From: JBBRHQ01 sp963738305
GTDB taxonomy: Bacteria; Actinomycetota; Thermoleophilia; Solirubrobacterales; 70-9
Length of the DNA stretch: 64,000 nucleotides
Assembly: GCA_963738305.1 (NCBI GenBank)
Contig: CAVTVU010000007.1
Coordinates: 248,001-312,000 of the forward strand
Reading direction: 5' to 3'
Part shown: positions 53,510-61,891 of the stretch, in pieces
Layout: each line of letters begins with the position of its first letter
Numbering within the stretch: the stretch's first letter is position 1
Made by a program: the position numbers and the translations under genes
Notes under the pieces: generated by a model
Told to the model about the DNA's origin: nothing
What the model saw: the letters and a program-made list of their open reading frames with translations, nothing else
The model's database searches: none

Positions 53510-54157
53510 ATGAGCGAGGAGCCCGAGAAGCCCGATCAGGACGCCGCGCCGCCCGAGCCCGATGAGGAGGTTCTCGCCCGGCGGAACGCGGCCCTGGCGC
53601 AGGTGCTGCAGTTCGGCGACCCGGTGCTGAAGAGCAAAGCTTCGAGGGTGACGGAGTTCGGCGAGCCGTTGCGCGCCGAGGCGGAGCGGATGGTCGCGAT
53701 CATGCGCGACGGGCTCGGCGTGGGGCTGGCGGCAACGCAGATCGGGATCCTGAGGCGACTGCTGGTCTTTCAGGCGGGCCCGGACTCCGAGCCGAGCGCG
53801 ATCGTCAATCCGGAGCTGGAATGGCTGTCCGAGGATGTGGCAGTCGCCGAGGAGGGCTGCCTCAGCATTCCCAGGGTCTCGGTCGACGTGGAGCGCCCGC
53901 TCTTCGCCCGTGTGAGCGGCACCGATGTCGGGGGCGAGCCGGTCAGCATCGAGGCCTCCGGGCTGGAAGCGAGGGTCCTCCAGCACGAGATCGACCACCT
54001 CGACGGCATCCTGATCCTCGACCGCACTTCTCGCGAGCAGCGCAAGGGTGCGCTGCGGGCGCTCCGCGAGGGCGGCACCTACAGCCCCGCGGAGGAGGAG
54101 CCCGAGGCGGGCGAGGGCGGCGGCGAGATGACCCGGTCTGCTGCCACCGAGGCGTGA
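53510..54157 (+). CDS. def: Peptide deformylase with extended termini
   Basis: An intact 215-residue metalloenzyme removing formyl from nascent proteins. Motif 1 is GVGLAATQIG, motif 2 EEGCLSIPRVSVDVERP and motif 3 LQHEIDHLDGILILDR, giving the Cys-His-His metal site and catalytic Glu. It carries an acidic N-terminal extension of about 25 residues (SEEPEKPDQDAAPPEPDEEV) and an acidic C-terminal tail, beyond the normal core of about 165. Its stop overlaps the fmt GTG, so deformylase and formyltransferase are coupled. Confidence 0.95.
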   Translation: MSEEPEKPDQDAAPPEPDEEVLARRNAALAQVLQFGDPVLKSKASRVTEFGEPLRAEAERMVAIMRDGLGVGLAATQIGILRRLLVFQAGPDSEPSAIVNPELEWLSEDVAVAEEGCLSIPRVSVDVERPLFARVSGTDVGGEPVSIEASGLEARVLQHEIDHLDGILILDRTSREQRKGALRALREGGTYSPAEEEPEAGEGGGEMTRSAATEA

Positions 54158-55074
54158 GCCACACCGTCTTCCTCGGGACCTCGCAGTTCGCCGCCGCGGT
54201 CCTCGACCGGCTCGCCCCCTCGCCCCACCGCCCCTCGCTGGTGATCGCGCCCCCGCCGCGCCCGCGGGGCAGGGGACGGAAGGCCGCTCCCGCTCCGGCG
54301 GCGGCGCGGGCCCGCGAGCTCGGTCTCGAGGTGCTCGAAGCCGCCGACGTCAACGAGCCCCCGGCGCTGGAGGCGATCCTCGCCGCCGATCCCGACGCAG
54401 TGTGCGTCTGTGCCTTCGGCCAGCTGATCCGCGAGCCGCTCCTCTCGCGGATGCTGATGCTGAACGTGCATCCTTCGCTGCTGCCGCGCTGGCGCGGCGC
54501 GGCACCGATCGAGCGCGCGATCATGGCCGGCGACACCGAGTCAGGGGTCTGCGTGATCAGGGTGGAGGCGGAGTTGGACTCGGGCCCGGTCGCCCTGCGC
54601 GAGCGGACGCCGATCGGTGCCTCCGAGGACTTCGGGGCGCTCTCGGGCCGCCTCGAGGAGATCGGGGGGAAGCTGCTACTGCGCGCCATCGACCAGGCTG
54701 AGGCCGGGGAGATCGAATTCAGCGCGCAGGAGGCCGATGGGGTCACCTACGCGGAGAAGATCGCGCCCGCCGAGCGCCAGCTGGATCCCTCACGCCCGGC
54801 CGATTTCCTGGCCCGTGTCGTCCGTGCGCTGACTCCCCACATCGGTGCTCACCTGGCGACTGCGGGGGGCGGGAGGCTGGGGGTGATCCTGGCCCGCTCT
54901 GCGAGCGGGGATCTGGGCCCCGGCGAGATCCGCCCGCACGGCGACGCCCTGCTGCTCGGCTGCGGTGAGGGCGTACTGCGAATCGAGCGGGTGAAGCCCG
55001 CGGGCTCGCGCGCGATGGATGCCGCGGCCTACCTCCGGGGTCACGAGGCGCCGCCACGCGCGCTGATCCCGTGA
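54154..55074 (+). CDS. fmt: Methionyl-tRNA formyltransferase
   Basis: An intact 306-residue enzyme formylating initiator Met-tRNA. It has VFLGTSQFAAAVLDRL at the N-terminus, the catalytic region LMLNVHPSLLPRWRGAAPIE with Asn and His, a D in DSGPVALRE and the C-terminal domain TYAEKIAPAERQLDPSRPAD. The start is GTG overlapping the def stop. It ends overlapping the rsmB GTG. The gene order def-fmt-rsmB is conserved in many bacteria. Confidence 0.95.
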   Translation: MSHTVFLGTSQFAAAVLDRLAPSPHRPSLVIAPPPRPRGRGRKAAPAPAAARARELGLEVLEAADVNEPPALEAILAADPDAVCVCAFGQLIREPLLSRMLMLNVHPSLLPRWRGAAPIERAIMAGDTESGVCVIRVEAELDSGPVALRERTPIGASEDFGALSGRLEEIGGKLLLRAIDQAEAGEIEFSAQEADGVTYAEKIAPAERQLDPSRPADFLARVVRALTPHIGAHLATAGGGRLGVILARSASGDLGPGEIRPHGDALLLGCGEGVLRIERVKPAGSRAMDAAAYLRGHEAPPRALIP

Positions 55075-56411
55075 GCGCGGTCTCGGCGCCGCGGAAGGTG
55101 GCCTTCGCGGTGGTGGAGGCGACCTTCGAGGAGGGGGCGTTCACCGATGCCGCGTTCCGGCGGATCGCGGAGGCGACGGGACTGGCCGGCCGCGAGCGGG
55201 CTCAGGCGATGCGGCTCTCCTACGGAGCGGTGCAGCGGCGCGGCACGAGCGACGCTCTGATCCGCAGGCTGGCCGGGCGGTCGCCGGAGCGACTCGACCC
55301 ACCGGTGCGCTCGGCGCTGCGGATCGGGCTCTACGAGCTCTTCCACTCCGACGGCAGCGCCGAGCATGCCGCGGTGGACCAGGCGGTCGAGCTGGCGAGA
55401 TTCGCCGGCGCCGCGCATGCCACGGGCTTCGTCAACGCCGTGATGCGGCGGGCGGTCCGCGACCGCGCCGAGCTGGACGTGCTCCTGCGCCAGGACCGCG
55501 ACCCCGCGCAGGCCGCCGTGTCCCACTCGGTGCCCCTCTGGTTGGCCGAGATGTGGTGGCGAGAGATCGGCGGCGAAGAGGCCCGCTCGCTGCTACGGGC
55601 GTGCAACGAGCCGGCGGAGCGGGCGCTGCGGGTGAACCCGTTGCGCACCAACCCAACGGAGCTCTGCGAGCGACTCGCCGCGGACGGTGTGGAGGCCGCC
55701 CCAGCGAGCGGGGAATGGCCCCTGGCCCCGTCCGAGTCGATCGTCCTCCGGGGGTCACTGGCCGGGGCGTTGCCGCTGATCGAGGCCGGCGAGCTGACGC
55801 CGCAGTCCCGTGGATCGGCCGCGGTCGTCGAGGTCCTCGATCCCCAGCCGGGCGAGAACGTCCTCGACCTCTGCGCCGGACCCGGCATCAAGACCGGGCA
55901 GATCGCGGAGCGGATGGGAGACCGGGGCGAGGTGATCTGCGTCGAGGCATCTGAGGAGAAGGCCGAGGAGGTCGCCGCCCAAGCCCGCCGGCTTGGCCTG
56001 CGCAGCGTCACCGTGCTCGAAACCGATGCCGCGGCGATCGACCTCCGCCGCGAGTTCGACCGGGTCCTCGTCGATCCGCCCTGCTCGGACCTCGGGACGC
56101 TGGCGTCGAGACCGGACGCTCGCTGGCGCAAGTCGCCCCGGCTTATCTCGAGGCTCGCAGGGGTTCAGGAGGCGATCCTGCAGCGGGCAGAGGGAGCCTT
56201 GCGACCGGGTGGGACTCTCGTGTACTCGACCTGCACTCTCTCCCGCGCCGAGAACGAGGAGCGGGTCGCCTCCTCGGCCCTGCGACCGGACGACCTTGGG
56301 GCGCTCGCCGCAAATGTCGCCTCCCCCGTCGATACCCGCTTCCTCCAGACCCGCCCCGACCGCGATCGCACGAGCGGATTCTTCATCGCCCGGCTGAGGC
56401 GCGATGATTAG
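55071..56411 (+). CDS. rsmB: 16S rRNA m5C967 methyltransferase RsmB
   Basis: An intact 446-residue enzyme. The N-terminal NusB-like RNA-binding domain includes SALRIGLYELFHSDGSAEHA and GFVNAVMRRAVRDRAELD. The C-terminal SAM methyltransferase has VLDLCAGPGIKTGQIAERMG (motif I), FDRVLVDPPCSDLGTLASRP with the PPC cysteine, and GTLVYSTCTLSRAENEERVA with the catalytic TC cysteine. It overlaps both fmt and the zinc-ribbon gene. Confidence 0.95.
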   Translation: MSAVSAPRKVAFAVVEATFEEGAFTDAAFRRIAEATGLAGRERAQAMRLSYGAVQRRGTSDALIRRLAGRSPERLDPPVRSALRIGLYELFHSDGSAEHAAVDQAVELARFAGAAHATGFVNAVMRRAVRDRAELDVLLRQDRDPAQAAVSHSVPLWLAEMWWREIGGEEARSLLRACNEPAERALRVNPLRTNPTELCERLAADGVEAAPASGEWPLAPSESIVLRGSLAGALPLIEAGELTPQSRGSAAVVEVLDPQPGENVLDLCAGPGIKTGQIAERMGDRGEVICVEASEEKAEEVAAQARRLGLRSVTVLETDAAAIDLRREFDRVLVDPPCSDLGTLASRPDARWRKSPRLISRLAGVQEAILQRAEGALRPGGTLVYSTCTLSRAENEERVASSALRPDDLGALAANVASPVDTRFLQTRPDRDRTSGFFIARLRRDD

Positions 56412-56676
56412 GCCGGTGAGCGAGATCGGCGAGAACCGAGTGGCCGGGGGCGGGGAGGAAAAGCCGCTCCGGCGCCCCGCCTGCCCCGGCTGCGGTGAGC
56501 CCTGGCTGCGCCCCACCCAGCTGCCGGGGCGGTACCGGTGCGTCTACTGTCTGCGCCGCTACGAGCTCGTCTCGGGGTGTCCCAACTGCGGCGAGCACCA
56601 GACGATCGCGCGGATGAGCAGCACCGAAGACATGAAATGCCAGCACTGCGGGCAATCGATGCTGAGCCCGGTCTGA
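56404..56676 (+). CDS. Small double zinc-ribbon protein, 90 aa
   Basis: An intact 90-residue protein with four CxxC pairs: CPGCGEPW, CVYCLRRY, CPNCGEH and CQHCGQ. The pairs could bind two zinc ions in rubredoxin-like knuckles. The first 25 residues are disordered-looking. It overlaps rsmB by 8 bp and abuts rpe by one shared base, so it belongs to the def-rpe operon. Zinc ribbons of this kind often bind RNA or assist RNA-modifying enzymes, which would suit the rsmB neighbourhood, but this is inference. I do not recognise a named family. Confidence 0.8.
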   Translation: MIRPVSEIGENRVAGGGEEKPLRRPACPGCGEPWLRPTQLPGRYRCVYCLRRYELVSGCPNCGEHQTIARMSSTEDMKCQHCGQSMLSPV

Positions 56677-57356
56677 TGCCCGGTGCCGAGGTCTATCGCG
56701 CCCGCCGGGTCGCCCCCTCGATCCTCTCTGCCGACTTCTCGCGACTCTTCTCGCAGGTCGAGGACGTGATCGCCGCCGGCGCCCGGGTGATCCACGTCGA
56801 CGTGATGGACGGGCACTTCGTCCCGCCGATCACGATCGGACCCCTGGTCGCGTCCTCGATCGCCGGCCTGGTCCACGAGGCCGGTGGGGCGATCGACGTC
56901 CACCTGATGATCGAGCGACCCGAGCAGCAGTTCGCTGAGTTCGCCCAGGCGGGCGCGGACTCGATCACGTTCCACGCCGAGGCTACGCCCCACGCCAACC
57001 GCGCCCTGCACGCGATCCGCGAGCTGGGTTGCCTGGCCGGAGTCGCGCTCAATCCCGGCACCCCCGTCGCGGCGGTCTCCGAGCTCCAGGGCTACGCGGA
57101 CATCGTCCTCTGCATGACAGTCAATCCCGGCTGGGGAGGCCAGGCCTTCATCGAGAGCTCGCCGGGCAAGGTCGCCAGGCTGGGCGAGGTCTGCGGTGAC
57201 GCGGCAATCGAGGTGGACGGCGGCATCGACACGGAGACAGCGGGCTCGGTCGCCGACGCCGGCGCCTCCCTGTTCGTCGCCGGCTCGGCGATCTTCGCGA
57301 CGGACGACCCGGCCGAGGCGTACACGGCCATCGCGCGCGCCGCGGGCGCCGAGTAG
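56676..57356 (+). CDS. rpe: Ribulose-phosphate 3-epimerase
   Basis: An intact 226-residue TIM-barrel enzyme interconverting ribulose 5-phosphate and xylulose 5-phosphate. Motifs are VAPSILSADFSRL, VIHVDVMDGHFVPPITIGP, DVHLMIERPEQQF, LCMTVNPGWGGQAFIESSPG and IEVDGGIDTETAGSVADAGA. Metal-binding His and Asp are in place. It ends an operon and converges on the antiporter gene 17 bp away. Confidence 0.95.
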   Translation: MPGAEVYRARRVAPSILSADFSRLFSQVEDVIAAGARVIHVDVMDGHFVPPITIGPLVASSIAGLVHEAGGAIDVHLMIERPEQQFAEFAQAGADSITFHAEATPHANRALHAIRELGCLAGVALNPGTPVAAVSELQGYADIVLCMTVNPGWGGQAFIESSPGKVARLGEVCGDAAIEVDGGIDTETAGSVADAGASLFVAGSAIFATDDPAEAYTAIARAAGAE

Positions 57357-57373
57357 CCGGGGCGATCCTGTGA

Positions 57374-59173
57374 TCAAGTCGGGCCGGCGGCGCTGAGCGC
57401 GCCCGCGACCTCCTGCCACCAGGAACGCTCCACCTGATCGGCGCCGCTGCGCTCGGCTCGCCGGCCGCACCAGCGAGACAGCTCCCGGCGGGAGCCGATC
57501 GCAACCACGTCGGTGCCGGTTACCGCGTGGCGACCGTCGACCAGGGCGACCAGCGCCCCGGGGTGGTCGCGCCGGCTGCGCAGACGCGTCAGCACCCCGA
57601 TCCCGTCGACTTCGCCCGGGTCGGCGGGGTCCGGGGTGTCCCGGGCCGGGTGGACGGTGAAGATCTGCGGTGCGCCACGCAGTGCGAGCCTTGGCGGAGC
57701 GGCCTCGCCGATCGGACCGTCGTGCCAGCGCCGCGTCAGCTCCTCGACCTCGTCGCGAAGCTCGCCTCGGACGAGCACGTGGAGCTCGTCGCCCTCGCTG
57801 ATCTCAGTCGAGCCGCGCGGCGGGATCGCCCGGCCGTCGCGGACGATCACGTTGACGAGGGCCTCGCGCGGCAGGCGGAGGTCTCGTACCGGGTGGCCGT
57901 CGATCGCCGCCCCGGGTGCCACTTTGTGGACGACGACATCGCCGCCCAGCTCGCGGATCCGCCCCGACTCGTGCAGCCGCCGGGGCAGGGCAGGCTCGGT
58001 GGTCGTCAGGCGCAGACCTCTCGCCAGCGGTTCGAAGCTCGCTCCCTGGATCAAGGTCGAGGTGATGACCACGAAGAAGACGAGATCGAACAGCCGCTCC
58101 CCCGCGGCGACTCCGGCGACGACGGGGAAGGTGGCGAGCCAGATCGGGGTGGCGCCGCGGAGCCCCGCCCATCCGAGCATCAGGCGCTCGCGCAGGTCGA
58201 AGGGACTGAACAGGGTCGCTGCGAGCGCCGCCGCGGGCCGGGCGATCAGGATCAGCACCGCCGAGAGCAGCAGGCCCTGGCCCGCAAGATCGCCGAGGTC
58301 GCTCGGGAAGAGGAGCAGGCCGAGCATGAAGAAGAGGCTGATCTGGGAAACCCAGCCGAGGCCCTGATGGAAGGTCGCCGCCGTTCGCCGGCCGGGGAGG
58401 TCTCCCGTCCCCAGGGTGAGCGCCGTGAAGTAGACAGCGAGAAGACCCGAGCCGCCCAGGATCTCGGTCAGCCCGTAGGTGACGCCCGCCGTCGCGATCG
58501 AGGCCACCGGGTAGGTGCCGGGAGTGCTCGGATCGAGCTTCAGGAACGCGCCCCGCGCGATCCAACCGAGGCCGAGGCCCAGCCCGGCGCCGATGGTGAG
58601 CTTGACGACGAACAGGCCGATCATGTCGAGGGCTCCGTAGGAGGGCTGCTGGATCCAGTCGATGAACCCGACGACGAGGAGCAGGGCGACAGGGTCGTTC
58701 ATGCCCGACTCGCCCTCGAGCGAGCGTGCGACCGGACGCTCGAGGTTCGAGCCGCGGAGCACCGAGAAGATCGCGGCGCTGTCGGTCGCGGCGATCGCCG
58801 AGCCGACGATCATCGCCTCCAGCGTGCCCAGACCGATGATCCACTTCGCCGCGAGTCCGGCGATCACCGCGGTCAGCAGGGTGCCGATCGTGGCGAGCGA
58901 GACAGCGGTGCCCAGGACGGGACGGATCTCACCCCAGCCGGCGGTCAGGCCCCCTTCGAAGATGATCAGCACCAAGGCGATCGTCCCCAGGGTCCGGGCC
59001 AGTTCGGAGTTGTTGAAATCGATCCCTCCGATGCCCTCTGACCCGGCGAGCATGCCCAGCCCGAGGAAGAGCAGCAGGCCCGGGATGCGGACCCGGTCGG
59101 CGATGAACGCGGCAACGAGGCCCGCCACCATCAGGGCGCCGGCCAGCAGGATCAGCTCGCCGTCGTGGTGCAC
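57374..59173 (-). CDS. CPA-type cation/proton antiporter with regulatory C-terminus
   Basis: An intact 599-residue protein. The first 390 residues hold about 12 helices of the Na+(K+)/H+ exchanger fold: LILLAGALMVAGLVAAFIAD, LIIFEGGLTAGWGEI, VGSAIAATDSAAIFSVLRGS (the transport-site ATDxA) and LEGESGMNDPVALLLV. A cytosolic TrkA-C-like domain follows (AIDGHPVRDLRLPREALVNV, GDELHVLVRGEL), then another soluble domain. This is the NhaP2/CvrA layout, so potassium or sodium export against protons is likely. The start is GTG at 59173, 14 bp after the flippase stop. Confidence 0.92.
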   Translation of the reverse strand: MHHDGELILLAGALMVAGLVAAFIADRVRIPGLLLFLGLGMLAGSEGIGGIDFNNSELARTLGTIALVLIIFEGGLTAGWGEIRPVLGTAVSLATIGTLLTAVIAGLAAKWIIGLGTLEAMIVGSAIAATDSAAIFSVLRGSNLERPVARSLEGESGMNDPVALLLVVGFIDWIQQPSYGALDMIGLFVVKLTIGAGLGLGLGWIARGAFLKLDPSTPGTYPVASIATAGVTYGLTEILGGSGLLAVYFTALTLGTGDLPGRRTAATFHQGLGWVSQISLFFMLGLLLFPSDLGDLAGQGLLLSAVLILIARPAAALAATLFSPFDLRERLMLGWAGLRGATPIWLATFPVVAGVAAGERLFDLVFFVVITSTLIQGASFEPLARGLRLTTTEPALPRRLHESGRIRELGGDVVVHKVAPGAAIDGHPVRDLRLPREALVNVIVRDGRAIPPRGSTEISEGDELHVLVRGELRDEVEELTRRWHDGPIGEAAPPRLALRGAPQIFTVHPARDTPDPADPGEVDGIGVLTRLRSRRDHPGALVALVDGRHAVTGTDVVAIGSRRELSRWCGRRAERSGADQVERSWWQEVAGALSAAGPT

Positions 59174-59187
59174 CAGTCCCCGCCCCG

Positions 59188-60747
59188 CTAGGCGCGGTCT
59201 TCCGCCGCCGCCAGCTGCGCTTCCGGCACGGCCGGCTGCTCGCCCTCCGGGATGTCCTCAACTCGCACGTGAGGGTGGCGGAAGATGTAGACGAGGAGGG
59301 TGAGCAGGAGGGCGGCGGTCAGGGCGAAGCCGGTCTCGACCCGGCGCGAGGTGTCGGAGATCAGCGGCAAGAGGTTCCAGCCGACGAAGAAGACAGCGCA
59401 GGAGATCCAGCGGACCGAGGCCCGCTTCACCTGGCCCTGCGCGAGGCATGCCTGGTTGATCGTCACCGCCGACAGGTAGAGCCCCATGCCCGCCGTGACC
59501 AGCAACAAGCCGATCCTCTCGTATGTGAACTTCTTCGAGAAGGCGATCTGCATCAGCTCCGGGCCGGCGATCAGGACGGCCAAGGCGACGATCCCTGTGA
59601 ACGCCCCGATCGCCTTCAGGACCAGCCAGATGGAGCTGTGGAACTCGTCCTCGCTGGACTCCTCGCTGCTCGTGTGGAGGCTGGTCAGGTGGGGGAGGAT
59701 GCTGGTCGAGACCGCTTGGAAGAGCTGCAGCGGGGCGCGGGCGATCATCAGCACGTTGAAGATGAACCCGGCGGCGGCTGCCCCCTCGAGCCCGCGGACG
59801 ATCAGCGGGCCGGCGTTGAGGAAGGTCTGTTCGCTGAACATGATCAGCAGCACCGCGGCGGCGAAGCCGGTGCCGTGGGTGAGGCTGAACTCCGGTGCCG
59901 CCTCGGGACCGCCGCCAGGACCCTCGGCGGAGTCGACGTCGAACGCTGGCTGTTCTTCGGAATAAATGCCCGCCGCTTCCTCCGAGGGAGCGTCAGCGAC
60001 CGGTGATCCCCCCGAAGGGGGGATTCGTCCCGGAGCGGCGGGGTCGCTGGCAGGAGCCGCTTCGCGTCCGGGGACGGCGGGGTTTATGGCGGGCTGCGGT
60101 TGGGCGCTTCTCGTTGCCTGTCTGGCGAACGCCAGCGGAACTACGAGCAGGCTGAGGCTGGGGGCGGCGACTATTCCGATTGCCACCGCGTCCTGGCCGC
60201 TGAGGATGCCGATCGCGACCAGCACAGCGAAGATCGTGCGGAAGAATGACTCCGAGAGGATCAGCGCCGTGAACAGGCCGAAGCGTCGGTGACCGGCCAG
60301 GTATCCGCGCGCGAAGTAACTGGCCGCGTAGAAGAGGACCGCGGAGCAGAAGATCCAGTACAGGGTCTGGTTGCCCTCCAGCAGGTCGTCCTGGATCGGA
60401 CTTCGAAGGGCCAGAGCGAGTACCGCGAAGCAAAGGGCCAGCCCGAGCTGGATCTTTGCCGCCACGCGCACCGGCTCGCCGATCGACTCGGAATGCACCA
60501 GACGCTCGGAGATGTGACGCGAAAGGAGCTGGTCGATCGGGCGGTAGAGGGTGGAGACGGTGATGAACACGGCCGACCACAGCACGGTGATCTGCCCGTA
60601 ATCGGGCTTGGAGAGGACGTGCGAGGCGATGACGAAGTAGAGGTAGGTGATGGCGCCGGTGAGTCCGACGCCAATCGAGAGGAAGCCCGCCGTCTTGCCG
60701 TAATCGACCGCGCCCCGCGCGGCGGCTTCTTTCCGCTCTTCGCTCAA
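59188..60747 (-). CDS. MOP-superfamily polysaccharide flippase (Wzx/MurJ-like)
   Basis: An intact 519-residue membrane protein with 12-14 helices in two bundles (for example IGVGLTGAITYLYFVIASHV and VLLIMFSEQTFLNAGPLIVR). It resembles oligosaccharide flippases of the RfbX/PST type. Between helices 6 and 7 is a hydrophilic stretch of about 70 residues rich in Pro, Ala, Gly and Glu (PAINPAVPGREAAPASDPAA), whose DNA contains a perfect ATCCCCCC-GAA-GGGGGGAT hairpin at 60006-60024. It lies 6 bp after the glycosyltransferase gene, so the two probably build and export a surface glycan. Confidence 0.87.
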   Translation of the reverse strand: MSEERKEAAARGAVDYGKTAGFLSIGVGLTGAITYLYFVIASHVLSKPDYGQITVLWSAVFITVSTLYRPIDQLLSRHISERLVHSESIGEPVRVAAKIQLGLALCFAVLALALRSPIQDDLLEGNQTLYWIFCSAVLFYAASYFARGYLAGHRRFGLFTALILSESFFRTIFAVLVAIGILSGQDAVAIGIVAAPSLSLLVVPLAFARQATRSAQPQPAINPAVPGREAAPASDPAAPGRIPPSGGSPVADAPSEEAAGIYSEEQPAFDVDSAEGPGGGPEAAPEFSLTHGTGFAAAVLLIMFSEQTFLNAGPLIVRGLEGAAAAGFIFNVLMIARAPLQLFQAVSTSILPHLTSLHTSSEESSEDEFHSSIWLVLKAIGAFTGIVALAVLIAGPELMQIAFSKKFTYERIGLLLVTAGMGLYLSAVTINQACLAQGQVKRASVRWISCAVFFVGWNLLPLISDTSRRVETGFALTAALLLTLLVYIFRHPHVRVEDIPEGEQPAVPEAQLAAAEDRA

Positions 60748-60753
60748 CTGCGC

Positions 60754-61770
60754 CTAGGCGCCGATCCGCTCGGTCGCCTCGGGCTCGGGCGTTTCGGCGC
60801 CGTCGCCGTAATGGGAGGGGGGAACCCCGAGGGCGAGCTCGACCCGGCGGACTCGCTCGAACACGCGCTGCGTCATCACCCGCTGGCCGGCCAGGAGGTC
60901 GCCGAGGATGCCGAGCGCCAGCAGCTGCACGGCGGCGATGAAGAGGACCGCGCCGAGGATCAGCGACTGGATGTGCCCGGTGCTGTCGCCCTGGAAGATC
61001 GCGTCGATCAGGAATGGGCTCCAGGCCAGCAACGCCAGCACCGCCACCACCGCGGCCAGGGTGGCGAAGACGCGCAGCGGCTCATACCGGGTGTAGATGC
61101 GGCCGATCGCGAGGCTGTTGCGGCGGACATAGCCACCGGTCGAGTCGAACAGCCTCGATTCCCGCGTCTTGGCGTTGGTACCGATCTCCACCTGGTCCAC
61201 GGCGACGAGCATCTTTCCCGCCTGGATCAGGCTCTCGAGGGTGTAGGTGAAGTTGTCAACCACGAGCAGTTGCAGCGCGGCCTCGCGGTTGTAGGCGCGA
61301 AACCCCGAGGTGGCGTCGGAGATCTCCGTCCCCGAGAGGCGGCGCACCACCCAGCTGCCCAGCTTCTGGAGGGCCTTCTTGGCGCCGGAGAAGTGCTCGA
61401 TCTGACTCACCTGGCGATCGCCGACGACCATGTCGGCCTCGCCGGCCAGGATCGGCGCCAGCAGCTTCGGAATGTCCTCCCCCCGGTACTGGTTGTCGGC
61501 GTCGGTGTTGACGATCAGCTCGGCCCCGAGCTTCAGGCTGGCGTCCAAACCCGCCTGGAAGGCCGCCGCGAGGCCCTTGTTGTTGGTCAGCCTGACGATG
61601 TGCTCGACCCCGTGCTCGCGGGCCACGTCCACGGTGCGGTCTGAGGAGCCGTCGTCGATCACGAGCAACTCGACCTCGTCGACTCCAGCGATCTGCCGCG
61701 GCAGATCGGCGATCGTCTCGGGCAGGGTCGCCTCCTCGTTGAGGCAGGGAATCTGGATGATCAGCTTCAC
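60754..61770 (-). CDS. Family 2 glycosyltransferase with C-terminal membrane helices
   Basis: About 338 residues. The GT2 catalytic domain shows LIIQIPCLNEEATLPETIAD, LLVIDDGSSDRTVDVAREHG and IVNTDADNQYRGEDIPKLL (DAD metal-binding), then MVVGDRQVSQIEHFSGAKKA. Two helices follow (LRVFATLAAVVAVLALLAWS and SLILGAVLFIAAVQLLALG). This is the dolichol-phosphate mannose synthase-like form that glycosylates a polyprenyl lipid. GTG 61770 is preferred because KLIIQIPCLNEE starts the domain; the frame is open further upstream. TACGCT 11 nt before it may be a -10 box. It precedes the flippase in an operon. Confidence 0.9.
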   Translation of the reverse strand: MKLIIQIPCLNEEATLPETIADLPRQIAGVDEVELLVIDDGSSDRTVDVAREHGVEHIVRLTNNKGLAAAFQAGLDASLKLGAELIVNTDADNQYRGEDIPKLLAPILAGEADMVVGDRQVSQIEHFSGAKKALQKLGSWVVRRLSGTEISDATSGFRAYNREAALQLLVVDNFTYTLESLIQAGKMLVAVDQVEIGTNAKTRESRLFDSTGGYVRRNSLAIGRIYTRYEPLRVFATLAAVVAVLALLAWSPFLIDAIFQGDSTGHIQSLILGAVLFIAAVQLLALGILGDLLAGQRVMTQRVFERVRRVELALGVPPSHYGDGAETPEPEATERIGA

Positions 61771-61847
61771 GCGCCCGATCAAGCGTAACCGCGCCGTCCC
61801 CGGTGAGCGGTGTGCCGCTTGAGAGGGGCTCTGCCCGGGTACACTGG

Positions 61848-61863
61848 TTGACTGACCAGTCAA
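61848..61863. promoter_or_regulatory. Palindromic operator-like site TTGACTGACCAGTCAA
   Basis: A perfect 7+7 bp inverted repeat around AC lies in the 121-bp divergent gap between the glycosyltransferase gene and ribD. TGACTGA and TCAGTCA (61849-61855 and 61864-61870) form a second, overlapping inverted repeat. Such sites are typical targets of TetR-like dimers, which often recognise TTGACTG-type half sites. No regulator gene is adjacent, so the binding protein is unknown. Confidence 0.55.
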
Positions 61864-61891
61864 TCAGTCAGATCGAAGCCCCAAGGGGACC

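Noticed and set aside
61800..61891. FMN riboswitch before ribD
   Set aside because: The 121-bp gap lacks the conserved RFN sequence blocks; only an inverted repeat is visible.
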